Assembly: GCF_010974945.1 (NCBI RefSeq)
Contig: NZ_JAAIVB010000036.1
Location: forward strand, 45,748-109,747
Source of the DNA: Noviherbaspirillum galbum
Lineage (GTDB): Bacteria; Pseudomonadota; Gammaproteobacteria; Burkholderiales; Burkholderiaceae_D
Length of the DNA: 64,000 nucleotides
Direction of reading: 5' to 3'
Under the pieces are notes generated by a model. The model made no database searches. It was not told the DNA's origin and saw nothing but the letters and a program-made list of their open reading frames with translations. Both the position numbers and the translations under genes were made by a program. Of this stretch, positions 8,789 to 17,161 are shown piece by piece (positions within the stretch are counted from its first letter, which is position 1; each line of letters opens with the position of its first letter).

Positions 8789-9352
8789 ATGGGAAACCGA
8801 CTTTCGAAGATCGCGACGCGCACCGGCGACAACGGCACCACCGGACTGGGCGACGGCTCGCGGGTCAGCAAGGACAGCCTGCGCGTGCATGCGATGGGCG
8901 ACGTGGATGAACTCAATTCCCACCTCGGCCTGCTGCTGTGCGAAGACCTGCCGCAGGCGCTGCGCGAGGAACTGGTATCCATCCAGCACGACCTGTTCGA
9001 TCTCGGCGGCGAGCTCTGCATCCCGGGCTACACGCTGATCACCGACGAACACGTGGCGCGGCTCGATGCGTTGCTGGCGAAGTACAACGCCGATCTGCCG
9101 CCGCTCAAGGATTTCATCCTGCCCGCGGGTTCGCGCGGTGCGGCGCTGGCGCATGTCTGCCGCACCATCTGCCGCCGGGCCGAACGCGCCATCGTCACGC
9201 TGGGCAACAGCGAAACCCTCAACGCCAATCCCCGCCAGTACATGAACCGGCTGTCCGACCTGATGTTCGTGCTGTCGCGCGTGCTCAACCGCTTCGCCGG
9301 CGGCAGCGACGTGCTGTGGGAAAAGGACAGGAAGCGCGAGGTCGGCGCATAG
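8789..9352 (+). CDS. PduO-type cob(I)alamin adenosyltransferase
   Basis: A 187-residue ATP:corrinoid adenosyltransferase that makes coenzyme B12. The N-terminal ATP-binding motif KIATRTGDNGTTGLGDGSRV and the C-terminal CRRAERAIVTL and YMNRLSDLMFVLSR are signatures of the PduO/MMAB family rather than the CobA family. The ATG at 8789 is preceded by GAGG at a spacing of 6 nt; the long upstream open frame is antisense to the FAD oxidase and is ignored. No other cobalamin genes lie nearby, consistent with a salvage role. Confidence 0.95.
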   Translation: MGNRLSKIATRTGDNGTTGLGDGSRVSKDSLRVHAMGDVDELNSHLGLLLCEDLPQALREELVSIQHDLFDLGGELCIPGYTLITDEHVARLDALLAKYNADLPPLKDFILPAGSRGAALAHVCRTICRRAERAIVTLGNSETLNANPRQYMNRLSDLMFVLSRVLNRFAGGSDVLWEKDRKREVGA

Positions 9353-9457
9353 GCGTTGCTTGTTGCGGGAGACAGACACGGCCGGATTCTTTCCGGCGCT
9401 GGAACCGGACTTCGGGGCACGTCACTGAGAGCGGATTCTCACTCCAGACTGATCCTC

Positions 9458-10405
9458 ATGCCCCCTCCACTGCTTCGTTTTTCGCCGCATCTTCCGTTGC
9501 GTTGCGCGGCTTCCATGCCCGCCGGCAAGATCTCCGCCCCGATTGTCTCCGGCGCTTGCCGGCAACCCCGCATCGTCCCGTCTTGCCCGCCGGCGCACGC
9601 CTTCGGCACCTTCGCCATCCGCCGTCATCCCGCCCTGCATTGGGCGATGCCCGAGCCGACCCAGCTCGTCGAGCAACGACACCCTGCCATCCGCTGGGCG
9701 ATACCGGCGCCGCGCGCCGCATCCGGCGGGGAAGCGCGCCTCGTTTCTCCTGATGGCTCGCGCGCCTGCTGGCGCGAGCATGGAAGCCTGGTGATCCAGG
9801 CCGGCGACCAGCCGCCGACGCATTACCAGACCGAGCCGGGCGGACATTGCTTCTGGCATCCGGACAGCCGCCATCTCTTCCTCGAACGGATGCAAGACAA
9901 CGGCAACCGCCAACTCGTCCGCTTCGATACCGACGCGCCCGGCCAGGGCGGGCAGGATCTCGTGGCCTGGCCGGGCGCCGTGCAGCGCGGCGCGCAGGAA
10001 GGGGAAAGCAATGATTGGCTGATGCCGGTCCGCCTCGCAAGCAATGCGCGCGACGGCGCGCTGCTCGACATCCGCGCCGGCGCAGGCGACACCGCCCAGA
10101 ACGACGGCACGGTGCTGCAGTGGCTGACCGGAGCCGACGGCAGGATCGCGGGCCGCGTGCGGCAGCTTGGGGAAGAAAATGTTTTCGAGGTCGCCTTGCC
10201 CGGCCAGGAGGGACAGCAGGACAAGCGGGCGCTGGCATTTGCCGAAGCGCGGCGCTGGCGCAATGAGGGTGGCGGCGGTGGAGAAAAGCCGGGGAACGGC
10301 AATCCGGAGGGAGCGCGCTACAGCGCCCTGGGATATGTCACGCCCGAAGGCAAGCGGCATTTGCTGTGGAGCGTGCGCCCGCCCCAGCGCCCGGGGAGCG
10401 AATGA
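9458..10405 (+). CDS. Hypothetical protein resembling an S9-peptidase beta-propeller, no hydrolase domain
   Basis: About 315 residues from this start; ATGs at 9515 and 9647 are equally possible and no strong ribosome-binding site decides. The core has propeller-like strands: ARLVSPDGSRACWREHGSLV, CFWHPDSRHLFLERMQDNGN and NDGTVLQWLTGADGRIAGRV. These resemble the N-terminal seven-bladed propeller of prolyl-oligopeptidase (S9) enzymes. No GxSxG serine or downstream alpha/beta-hydrolase is present; the frame ends 16 bp before a convergent acetyltransferase gene. The first ~60 residues are basic, Pro-rich and of doubtful coding status. Function unknown. Confidence 0.55.
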   Translation: MPPPLLRFSPHLPLRCAASMPAGKISAPIVSGACRQPRIVPSCPPAHAFGTFAIRRHPALHWAMPEPTQLVEQRHPAIRWAIPAPRAASGGEARLVSPDGSRACWREHGSLVIQAGDQPPTHYQTEPGGHCFWHPDSRHLFLERMQDNGNRQLVRFDTDAPGQGGQDLVAWPGAVQRGAQEGESNDWLMPVRLASNARDGALLDIRAGAGDTAQNDGTVLQWLTGADGRIAGRVRQLGEENVFEVALPGQEGQQDKRALAFAEARRWRNEGGGGGEKPGNGNPEGARYSALGYVTPEGKRHLLWSVRPPQRPGSE

Positions 10406-10420
10406 GCCGGAAACCGGGCA

Positions 10421-11110
10421 TCAGGCCCGTTTCTTGAAGCCCGGGAAACGCCGCCACCATTTGGCCGCGGCCTTGGTATTGGCCTTGACCGTGAAGTCGA
10501 GGGTGGCGACCTGTTCTTCCACCGCTTCCTGCAGCATGGTGGCGGGGCTCGCAGGCAGGAGCTTGAGATAGGCATCCGCCTCGCCGTATGCCCGCTGGAT
10601 TTCCATGCCGGCCTTGCGCGCGATGTGAATCATCGTGGCGTTCGAAGACAGGCAATGCATGTAGAGCGTGTCGATGTCTTCGTTGCGGCAATGGATGGCG
10701 GCGCGCTCGAACAGCTTCGAGCCGATGCCGAGGCCGCGCGCATGGGAAGCGACCGAGACGCCGAACTCCGCGATGCGCGACTTGTCGGTTGCATCGCGCA
10801 GGGCCGGCATGCTTTCCCGGTCGGCGAAGGCGAGATGTCCCACGCCGAGCAAGCGCAGGTTGTCGTCGTACACGCCGAACACCGTGTCCCGTGAAAAATC
10901 CAGCATCTGCGCATAGCGCGTCACGAGCTCGTCGGGCAACACGGACCCGAAGCGCAGCAGGCGGTCGTCGCGGTCGAGCGCCAGGAAATGCATCAGCAGG
11001 CGCCGCCGGTCGCGCTCCGACAGTTCCTTCACCCGCACCGCGGGTTTCTGGGCTGTCGGCTTGTCCGCTTTTCGCAGCGGCTCGATTTCTCGTTGCTCGT
11101 CGGAACGCAT
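10421..11110 (-). CDS. GNAT family N-acetyltransferase
   Basis: A 229-residue acetyltransferase. The acetyl-CoA site is EFGVSVASHARGLGIGSKLF, with YMHCLSSNATMIHIARKAGM following. The N-terminal region (RVKELSERDRRRLLMHFLAL) resembles the single-domain proteins related to the acetyltransferase part of protein acetylases. The ATG at 11110 (MRSDEQ) follows AAGGAAGTGATC, an excellent ribosome-binding site, so it is preferred to the ATG 36 bp upstream. It ends convergently 16 bp from the propeller gene and is divergent from the binding-protein gene. The target is unknown. Confidence 0.88.
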   Translation of the reverse strand: MRSDEQREIEPLRKADKPTAQKPAVRVKELSERDRRRLLMHFLALDRDDRLLRFGSVLPDELVTRYAQMLDFSRDTVFGVYDDNLRLLGVGHLAFADRESMPALRDATDKSRIAEFGVSVASHARGLGIGSKLFERAAIHCRNEDIDTLYMHCLSSNATMIHIARKAGMEIQRAYGEADAYLKLLPASPATMLQEAVEEQVATLDFTVKANTKAAAKWWRRFPGFKKRA

Positions 11111-11244
11111 GATCACTTCCTTTTCATGTTGCATTGCACAATGCATTGTAGGCGAAATCGCCGGCAGGTGCCCGGAACGCGAGGCCGGTCGAGTGGGGTT
11201 TGCGAACTGTCAATCGGCCCGGCGTTTCATGTGACAGGAAAGCC

Positions 11245-11291
11245 ACAGGTCAAAAAGTGTTACACCTGTTCAACATTTCCGATGTGTACAC
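11245..11291. promoter_or_regulatory. Cluster of palindromes upstream of the binding-protein gene
   Basis: Three dyads fall within 47 bp: ACAGGT-N13-ACCTGT at 11245-11269, GTGTTACAC at 11257-11265 and GTGTACAC at 11284-11291. They sit 30-75 bp ahead of the ATG at 11322, where an operator would be expected, in the divergent region shared with the acetyltransferase gene. I found no confident -35/-10 pair. Operator function is inference only. Confidence 0.35.
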
Positions 11292-11321
11292 TCGACGTAC
11301 TTTGCAACAACGGGAAAGATC

Positions 11322-12452
11322 ATGAATCGACTGATGACGAAATTGGTTGGCGTCCTCCTCCTGGCGATGTCCGTCGGCGCCGCAGCCGAAGAGGGAGTGA
11401 GCGATGGCGCCATCGTGATCGGCCAGACCATCGGCCTGACCGGTATCATCGCCGCCCCCGTCAAGGAAATGAACGAAGGCGTGAATGCCTACCTCGCGAC
11501 CGTCAACCAGCAGGGCGGCGTGCATGGACGCAAGATCGAGCTGCGCGTGCTCGACGACAAGTTCGATCCCAAGCTGGCCGCCGCGAATGCTGAAACCCTC
11601 ATCAAGAACGAGCACGTCTTCGCCCTGTTCCAAAGCCGCGGCACGCCGCATACCGAAGCCATCCTGCCGCTGCTGGACCAGAACAAGGTGCCGCTCATCG
11701 CGCCCAGCACGGGAGCGGCCATCTTCCACACGCCGGTGAACCACTGGGTCTTCAACGTGCGCGCCAAATACCAGGACGAAGTGATCCGCGGCGTGGAGCA
11801 TTTCGCCACCGTCGGCGTGGACCGCATCGGCCTGCTCTACGTGGACGATTCCTTCGGCAAGGACGGGCTGGAAGGCTATGAAAAAGCCATGGCGGCGCGC
11901 AAGCTCACCTCGCCCGCCATCGTGAAGTTCGCGCGCGTGAATCCCGACTACGACGCCACCGCCGCGCAAGTCATCAAGGCGCAGCCGAATGCCCTCATCA
12001 TCGTCAGCTCGTCGAAGAACACCATCGACATCATCAAGGCGATCCGCAAGAATGGCGGCGCCATGCAGATCATGACCTTGTCGAACAATTCCTCGCAATC
12101 GTTCGTGAAGGACCTGGGCCCGGCGGGCGTGGGCGTGATCGTTTCGCAGATCACCCCGGCGCCGCACCTGCTGTCGACCAAGCTCGGCCAGGAATTCAAG
12201 GCAGCAGCCAAGGCGAACAACGCCACCCTGTCGTATGCCGCGATGGAAGGCTTCGTCAATGCCAAGGTGCTGGTGGAAGGCCTGCGCCGCGCGGGACGCA
12301 ACCTGAACCGCGAAGGATTCGTTCGGGCCATGGAATCCATGCAGCGCACGGACTTCGGCGGCCTGATGGTGACCTACGGCCCGGACGACCATACCGGCAG
12401 CGAGTTCGTGGAGCTCACGATGATCGGCAAGGACGGCAAGTTCGTGCGCTGA
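11322..12452 (+). CDS. ABC-type substrate-binding protein, branched-chain amino acid (LivK) type
   Basis: A 376-residue periplasmic type I substrate-binding protein. Residues 1-22 form a Sec signal peptide ending ...SVGAAA. The mature start, DGAIVIGQTIGLTG, and NEGVNAYLATVNQQGGVHGR are typical of the branched-chain amino acid/amide-binding group, as are VPLIAPSTGA and IGLLYVDDSFGKDGLEGYEK. No ABC permease or ATPase gene adjoins it, so it either serves a transporter encoded elsewhere or acts in sensing. The ligand is not readable from the sequence. Confidence 0.9.
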   Translation: MNRLMTKLVGVLLLAMSVGAAAEEGVSDGAIVIGQTIGLTGIIAAPVKEMNEGVNAYLATVNQQGGVHGRKIELRVLDDKFDPKLAAANAETLIKNEHVFALFQSRGTPHTEAILPLLDQNKVPLIAPSTGAAIFHTPVNHWVFNVRAKYQDEVIRGVEHFATVGVDRIGLLYVDDSFGKDGLEGYEKAMAARKLTSPAIVKFARVNPDYDATAAQVIKAQPNALIIVSSSKNTIDIIKAIRKNGGAMQIMTLSNNSSQSFVKDLGPAGVGVIVSQITPAPHLLSTKLGQEFKAAAKANNATLSYAAMEGFVNAKVLVEGLRRAGRNLNREGFVRAMESMQRTDFGGLMVTYGPDDHTGSEFVELTMIGKDGKFVR

Positions 12453-12498
12453 ACATCGCTCCAGGGTGGAGGCCGCACAGGCGCCTTCACCCGCCGGC

Positions 12499-13722
12499 TC
12501 ACTCCCCCTCTTCCCTCATCGCTCCCTTTACCGCCGCCACCCGCACGGCATGCACCGCCTCCGGAATGCGCTTTGGATCGGCGCAGCCCTTCGCCACCTC
12601 TCCCGCATTGACCGCCAGCGCCGCGCCGAGCGCCTCGCTCAGCCGCGCGGCCTGCGGAAACGGCTGATCTTCGAAACCGGTCCGGCCGCGGTGATCGCAT
12701 TCGCAGGCCAGCAGGCAATCCCGGAAACGCTGCGGCTTGCGGAAAGCGTCGCAGCGTTCCAGCAGGCTGACGATGGTGGCGGCGCGCAGCTCGAACGCGC
12801 GCGCCACGTTGCCATGTTCGCGCGCGGTCATGACCGCCAAATCGCGGCAATCGTTGGGAATCTTCAGCCGCTTGCAGACCTGCTCGACAAGGGCCACGCT
12901 CTTGCCTTCATGCCCGTGGTGGGCCGGCCACCTCTCGGCCGGCGTGAGTCCCTTGCCGAGGTCGTGCATGAGCGCGGCGAAGCGCACCGGCAACGAATGC
13001 CCCTGCCGCGCGGCGCAGTCGACCACCATCATCACGTGCACGCCGGCATCGATCTCGGGATGATGCTTCTCCGGCTGCGGCACGCCCCACAGGACATCCA
13101 GCTCGGGCAGGATGCGCGCCAGCGCACCGCAGTCGCGCAGCACCTCGATCATGCGCGAGGGACGCTGCTCCATGAGGCCGCGCGCCAGTTCCTGCCATAC
13201 GCGCTCGGGCACGAGCGCATCCACCTCGCCGGCCTGCACCATGGCGCGCATGAGTTGGTTGGTTTCCGGCGCGACGCTGAAGTCGGCGAAGCGCGCGGCG
13301 AAGCGGGCGAGGCGCAGGATGCGCACCGGATCTTCAGCAAAGGCATCGGAGACATGGCGGAACACGCGCGCGCGCAGGTCGTCCTGACCATGGAAGGGGT
13401 CGATGATCCCGCCGTCCTCCCCCTTCGCCATCGCATTGATGGTGAGGTCGCGGCGGACGAGGTCTTCTTCCAGCGTGACGTCGGGCGCGGCATGGAAAAC
13501 GAAGCCCTTGTAGCCGGGCGCGGTCTTGCGCTCGGTGCGCGCCAGGGCATATTCCTCGTGGGTTTGGGGATGGAGGAAGACCGGGAAATCCTTGCCGACC
13601 GGGCGGAAACCGCGCTTCAGCATCTCGTCGGGCGTGGCGCCGACCACGACGTGGTCATGGTCCTGCACCGGCAGGCCGAGCAGCTCGTCGCGCACCGCCC
13701 CGCCGACGATGTAGGTCTTCAT
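12499..13722 (-). CDS. cca: CCA-adding tRNA nucleotidyltransferase
   Basis: A 407-residue multifunctional enzyme that builds or repairs the 3' CCA end of tRNAs. The N-terminal nucleotidyltransferase signature is YIVGGAVRDELLG, with DHDHVVVG supplying the metal-binding acidic residues. RRDLTINAMA and RILRLARFAARF follow. A C-terminal HD phosphohydrolase domain is present (HHPEIDAGVHVMMVVD, ALMHDLGKG), as in the enterobacterial-type enzyme. It lies 3 bp downstream of the GST-like gene on the same strand and ends convergently with the binding-protein gene. Confidence 0.96.
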   Translation of the reverse strand: MKTYIVGGAVRDELLGLPVQDHDHVVVGATPDEMLKRGFRPVGKDFPVFLHPQTHEEYALARTERKTAPGYKGFVFHAAPDVTLEEDLVRRDLTINAMAKGEDGGIIDPFHGQDDLRARVFRHVSDAFAEDPVRILRLARFAARFADFSVAPETNQLMRAMVQAGEVDALVPERVWQELARGLMEQRPSRMIEVLRDCGALARILPELDVLWGVPQPEKHHPEIDAGVHVMMVVDCAARQGHSLPVRFAALMHDLGKGLTPAERWPAHHGHEGKSVALVEQVCKRLKIPNDCRDLAVMTAREHGNVARAFELRAATIVSLLERCDAFRKPQRFRDCLLACECDHRGRTGFEDQPFPQAARLSEALGAALAVNAGEVAKGCADPKRIPEAVHAVRVAAVKGAMREEGE

Positions 13723-13725
13723 GAT

Positions 13726-14439
13726 TTACCCGGGATAGGTTTCGTACTTGTCGAGCCGGTCCTGCTCGGCCACGGCTTCCTCGATCCACTGCGCCACGGC
13801 GGGATGCGCCGCCACGCGGTCGACATAGCCCTGCAGCACAGGCGGCAGCCAGACGCCGAAGGTGCGGAAGCGCATCGCCACCGGCGCATAGAACGCGTCG
13901 GCGATCGAGAAGTCGCCGAACAGGAAGCCTTGCGACCCGGAACGCTCGAGGCAGGTTTCCCAGATTTCCGAAATGCGCCCGATGTCGCCCTGCGCCTCGG
14001 GCGTGCGTCCCTTGCCGGGGAAGCTGGCGCGGATATTCATGAACATCGCCGTCCGCAGGCCGGTGAAGCCGCTGTGCATCTCGGCGCAGATGGAGCGGGC
14101 CACGGCGCGCGCTTCGACGTCATGCGGCCACATGCCCTTGTCGGGAAACTGCTCGGCGAGGTATTCGCAGATGGCCAGCGAATCCCAGATGGTGATGTCG
14201 CCGGCCACCAGCACCGGCACGCGTCCGGCCAGCGAATAACGGGAAATGCGGTTCGCGGTATCGGGCTGGCCGAGCGAGATGCGCACTTCTTCGAAGGGAA
14301 TGCCGAAGGCGGTCATGGCGACCCAGGGTCGCATCGACCAGGAGGAATAGTTCTTGTTGCCGATGACGAGCTTGAGCCCGGCCTTGCCGGCGGCATCGAG
14401 GGTCTGGGACAGGGTCGGGTCGAGTTCGGTGTTTTGCAT
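13726..14439 (-). CDS. Glutathione S-transferase family protein
   Basis: A 237-residue protein with a thioredoxin-like N-terminal domain (LKLVIGNKNYSSWSMRPWVA, then GRVPVLVAGDITIWDSLAI). An all-alpha C-terminal domain contains FLFGDFSIADAFYAPVAMR, the conserved GST N-capping region. The SSWSMRPW sequence places it near the YfcF/zeta-like group with an active-site serine. It is likely co-transcribed with cca, 3 bp downstream. The substrate is unknown; glutathione-dependent detoxification is the family-level inference. Confidence 0.9.
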   Translation of the reverse strand: MQNTELDPTLSQTLDAAGKAGLKLVIGNKNYSSWSMRPWVAMTAFGIPFEEVRISLGQPDTANRISRYSLAGRVPVLVAGDITIWDSLAICEYLAEQFPDKGMWPHDVEARAVARSICAEMHSGFTGLRTAMFMNIRASFPGKGRTPEAQGDIGRISEIWETCLERSGSQGFLFGDFSIADAFYAPVAMRFRTFGVWLPPVLQGYVDRVAAHPAVAQWIEEAVAEQDRLDKYETYPG

Positions 14440-14531
14440 GCTGGCGGTCCTGCGCTACGGAAAGAAGGTCCGCCAGGAGCGTGGCCGGCGGAACAGCCGA
14501 GGATAATGCTTTTGCCGGCGTTTGCCAAATC

Positions 14532-14560
14532 GGCAAGCCGCCGGCGCGAGGCGGCTTGCC
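14532..14560 (-). terminator. Strong hairpin downstream of the lytic transglycosylase gene
   Basis: A perfect 11-bp stem (GGCAAGCCGCC paired with 14550-14560) with a 7-nt loop lies just 3' of the slt stop codon at 14563. On the minus strand it is followed by GATTTGGC rather than a clean U-tract, so it may be a weak terminator or an mRNA 3'-end stabiliser. Confidence 0.45.
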
Positions 14561-14562
14561 TG

Positions 14563-16539
14563 TCAGGGAAGGTCGCTGGGCGCGAAGCCGCGCGGCGCCA
14601 CCATGCCGAGCCGGGCCTTGAGCGACTGCGGCGCGTTCTCGAAGAGGGCGGCGTAGTAGGTGGCGTTGGACAAGACCTTCTTGACGTAGTCGCGCGTCTC
14701 GGCGAACGGAATCGATTCGGCGAAGACCGCGCCCTCCACCGCCCGCGGCAAGGTGGAACGCCAGGCGCGCGGACGGCCCGGGCCCGCGTTGTAGGCCGCC
14801 GTGGCGAGTGCCTGCGAGCCGTCGAGATCGTTGAGCACCATGTTCAGGTAGTTCGTGCCCAGCGTGATGTTGGTCTGGGTCTCGTTCATCTGCGCCTGCG
14901 AATAGCCGCTCAGGCCGATCTTGCGCGCCACGAATTGTGCGGTGGCGGGCATGACCTGCATCAGGCCGGAGGCGCCGACGTGCGAGCGGGCGTTCTGCAC
15001 GAAGCGCGACTCCTGGCGGATCAGGCCGTAGACCCAGGCCATGTCCAGGCCCAGCTTGCTGGTTGCCTGCGTCATGATGTCGCGGTGGGGCGAGGGAAAG
15101 CGCTGGGTGAAGTCGACCTCGTTGCGCGTGCGGTCGGAGGTGTTCACCATGCGGTCGAGCACGTTCCTCTGGCGCGCGAACTCGGCCGCGGCGAGGTGCT
15201 GGCGTTCGTTCATGCGGCGCAATTCCCAGTTCCACTCGCGGTAGCCTTCGAAGCGCATGTTCAGGTCGAAGAACTTGAGGGCGCGGCGAAAACCCTGGTT
15301 GTCGGCCATCGGCGCGATTTCGTCGGCGGTGGCCGCTTGCGCGCGGGGCGGGATGGCGATCTTCTGGTTCAGTTCCTCGAGCGCGAGCTGGCCGTAGAAG
15401 TTGGTCTGGTCGGCAATGGATTCGAATTTCGCGCGCGCTTCATCGGCCTGGCCTTCGGCGCGCAGGGCGCGGCCCAGCCAGTAGACCCAGGTGGCGTCGT
15501 TCGCCAGCTGCGGCGGCATGGCTTCCACGGCCTTGCGCACCAGCTTCCAGTCGCCGGCGCGCAGCGCGGCGCGGGCCTTCCACTGGTGGCCGTCGAGCGA
15601 CAGCGGCGCGCCTTCGGTGCGATGCCAGTAGACGGCGGCGTCCGGCCCCAGGGCGCGCGACACCGGCAAGGCGATCTGCGACCAGGCGATGGCGCGCTCG
15701 CGGGCGCTCAGCCGGTCGGCATGGGAAGTCAGCGAGCTGACCGCGAGGTCGACGTTGCTCTTCGCCGCGCGGCCCAGCGCCATCAGGTAGATTTCACGGC
15801 CGACGCGGCTCTGGCCCGGCCCGAGCTTGAGCACCCGCTCCGGCTTTTCCAGCGCTTTCAGCAGCACCGTGTCATCCGCCTCCACCAGCGGCGCCAGCCG
15901 GCGTATCGTTCCGCCATAGCCGCTGTCGGCCACCAGCCGCATGTGCTCCCAGACGTCGTTCAGGTCGAACTGGCCGGCCTGGACCAAGGCCGTGATCAGC
16001 GAGGCGCAGGCTTCGCCGTAGCTGGCCGGATTGGTCAGCGCGGCGCGCGCCTCGTCCGCCACCTTCTGGCCCTTGAGCACGCGCGAGGTCAGCGCATAGC
16101 ACTTGACCTGCGGGTCGTCGTTGAGCACGAACTGCGGATACTGCTCGTCGAACACCGTCCAGTTGCGTCCGCGGCCGAGTTCGAGAAGCCAGTCGTTGCG
16201 CAGGCGGTCGGCGATGGCCTGTCCGTCGTAGCGCTGCAGGAAATCGCGCACCTCTTGTTCCGACGCGATGTTGAGCGCGATGCGCGGCTTGAGGCGGAAG
16301 TAGTCGACATAGGACGGGATGGCATAATTGCCAAGGCGCGACGCCAGGTCGGCGGCGCGGCCGGCGTCATTGTTGCGCGCGGCTTCGCGCAGCGCCGCGA
16401 ATACTTCGTCGTCGTTGGCATAGACGGGCGCGGCGGCGCGCTTTTCCGCGTGGACGGGCGGCGCATACAGGATGGCGCCGGCCAAGCCGGCGGAAATTGC
16501 CACTGCGGCCAGGCTGGCGATACGGCGTGGAGAAGACAT
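14563..16539 (-). CDS. slt: Soluble lytic murein transglycosylase, Slt70 type
   Basis: A 658-residue periplasmic enzyme that cleaves peptidoglycan with 1,6-anhydro ring formation. Residues 1-31 form a Sec signal peptide ending PPVHA. A long alpha-helical superhelical region follows. The C-terminal SLT domain has YGLIRQESRFVQNARSHVGA with the catalytic Glu, GLMQVMPATA and NITLGTNYLN, then TAAYNAGPGRPRAWR. The start at 16539 (MSSPRR) is chosen because it gives the signal peptide; the frame is open further upstream but antisense to the cyclo-ligase gene. It is divergent from that gene with only about 60 bp between starts. Confidence 0.92.
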   Translation of the reverse strand: MSSPRRIASLAAVAISAGLAGAILYAPPVHAEKRAAAPVYANDDEVFAALREAARNNDAGRAADLASRLGNYAIPSYVDYFRLKPRIALNIASEQEVRDFLQRYDGQAIADRLRNDWLLELGRGRNWTVFDEQYPQFVLNDDPQVKCYALTSRVLKGQKVADEARAALTNPASYGEACASLITALVQAGQFDLNDVWEHMRLVADSGYGGTIRRLAPLVEADDTVLLKALEKPERVLKLGPGQSRVGREIYLMALGRAAKSNVDLAVSSLTSHADRLSARERAIAWSQIALPVSRALGPDAAVYWHRTEGAPLSLDGHQWKARAALRAGDWKLVRKAVEAMPPQLANDATWVYWLGRALRAEGQADEARAKFESIADQTNFYGQLALEELNQKIAIPPRAQAATADEIAPMADNQGFRRALKFFDLNMRFEGYREWNWELRRMNERQHLAAAEFARQRNVLDRMVNTSDRTRNEVDFTQRFPSPHRDIMTQATSKLGLDMAWVYGLIRQESRFVQNARSHVGASGLMQVMPATAQFVARKIGLSGYSQAQMNETQTNITLGTNYLNMVLNDLDGSQALATAAYNAGPGRPRAWRSTLPRAVEGAVFAESIPFAETRDYVKKVLSNATYYAALFENAPQSLKARLGMVAPRGFAPSDLP

Positions 16540-16600
16540 CGGATGAAGCTTTCTGAAAGACAGGGTTAGTCCTAGCATATACGAAACAGGCTTGAAAATC

Positions 16601-17161
16601 ATGACCGAAACGACAAGCGACAAGGCAGAATTGCGGCGCGCGCTGCTCGCGAAAAGACAGGCGATTCCCGACGAAGTTCGTGCCTTGTGGAATGCCCTCA
16701 TCGGCACGCGGGTCATGGCTTGGTGGAATGCCAATCCCGTCGGCACGCTGGGCGTGTACTGGCCCATACGACGCGAACCCGACTTGCGCGATACGTACGA
16801 GATGCTCGCCGCCCACGGCGTGCGGCTCGCCTTGCCGGCCGTCGTGGCGCCCGACGCCCCGCTGGTCTTCCTCGCCTGGGAAGCCGGCGCGCCGCTGGTG
16901 AAAGACAAGCTGGGGGTGATGATGCCGGCCCGGCGGGTCGAGATCGAGCCCGATGCCCTGCTGGTGCCTTGCGTGGGGTTCAATGCGGCGAAGTTCCGGC
17001 TGGGGTATGGCGGTGGCTTCTACGACCGGACGCTGGCGGGGCCGGCCAGGCCGGTGGCGGTAGGGATTTCTTATGCCTGCTGCGAAGCGGTGTTTGCGGG
17101 GGATGCGCATGATGTTGCGCTGGATGCGGTGATTACGGAGGAGTCGGAGTTGGGGTATTGA
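16601..17161 (+). CDS. 5-formyltetrahydrofolate cyclo-ligase
   Basis: A 186-residue enzyme converting 5-formyl-THF to 5,10-methenyl-THF with ATP. It has the family motifs KAELRRALLAKRQAIPDEVR at the N-terminus, LLVPCVGFNAAKFRLGYGGG with the nucleotide-binding GYGGGFYDR, and AVGISYACCE. An in-frame TTG at 16592 exists, but the ATG at 16601 is more likely. In enterobacteria this gene (ygfA) adjoins the 6S RNA gene; I see no 6S-like structure here. It is followed by a 750-bp repeat region. Confidence 0.93.
   Translation: MTETTSDKAELRRALLAKRQAIPDEVRALWNALIGTRVMAWWNANPVGTLGVYWPIRREPDLRDTYEMLAAHGVRLALPAVVAPDAPLVFLAWEAGAPLVKDKLGVMMPARRVEIEPDALLVPCVGFNAAKFRLGYGGGFYDRTLAGPARPVAVGISYACCEAVFAGDAHDVALDAVITEESELGY

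Noticed and set aside
9422..10360. A minus-strand frame opposite the propeller-like gene
   Set aside because: The plus-strand reading has SPDG-type propeller motifs, while the minus-strand one shows only Ala/Arg/Gly-rich composition. This choice is less certain than the other strand decisions.
12466..16569. A 1367-codon open frame on the plus strand
   Set aside because: It is antisense to cca, the GST-like gene and slt, all with clear family motifs. Its composition (His/Arg/Gly/Ala rich) is typical of the complementary frame of GC-rich genes.
16592..17161. The 5-formyl-THF cyclo-ligase as a marker for an adjacent 6S RNA gene
   Set aside because: The 60 bp upstream are too short. The 750 bp downstream contain dispersed repeats rather than a 6S-like long duplex with a central bubble.
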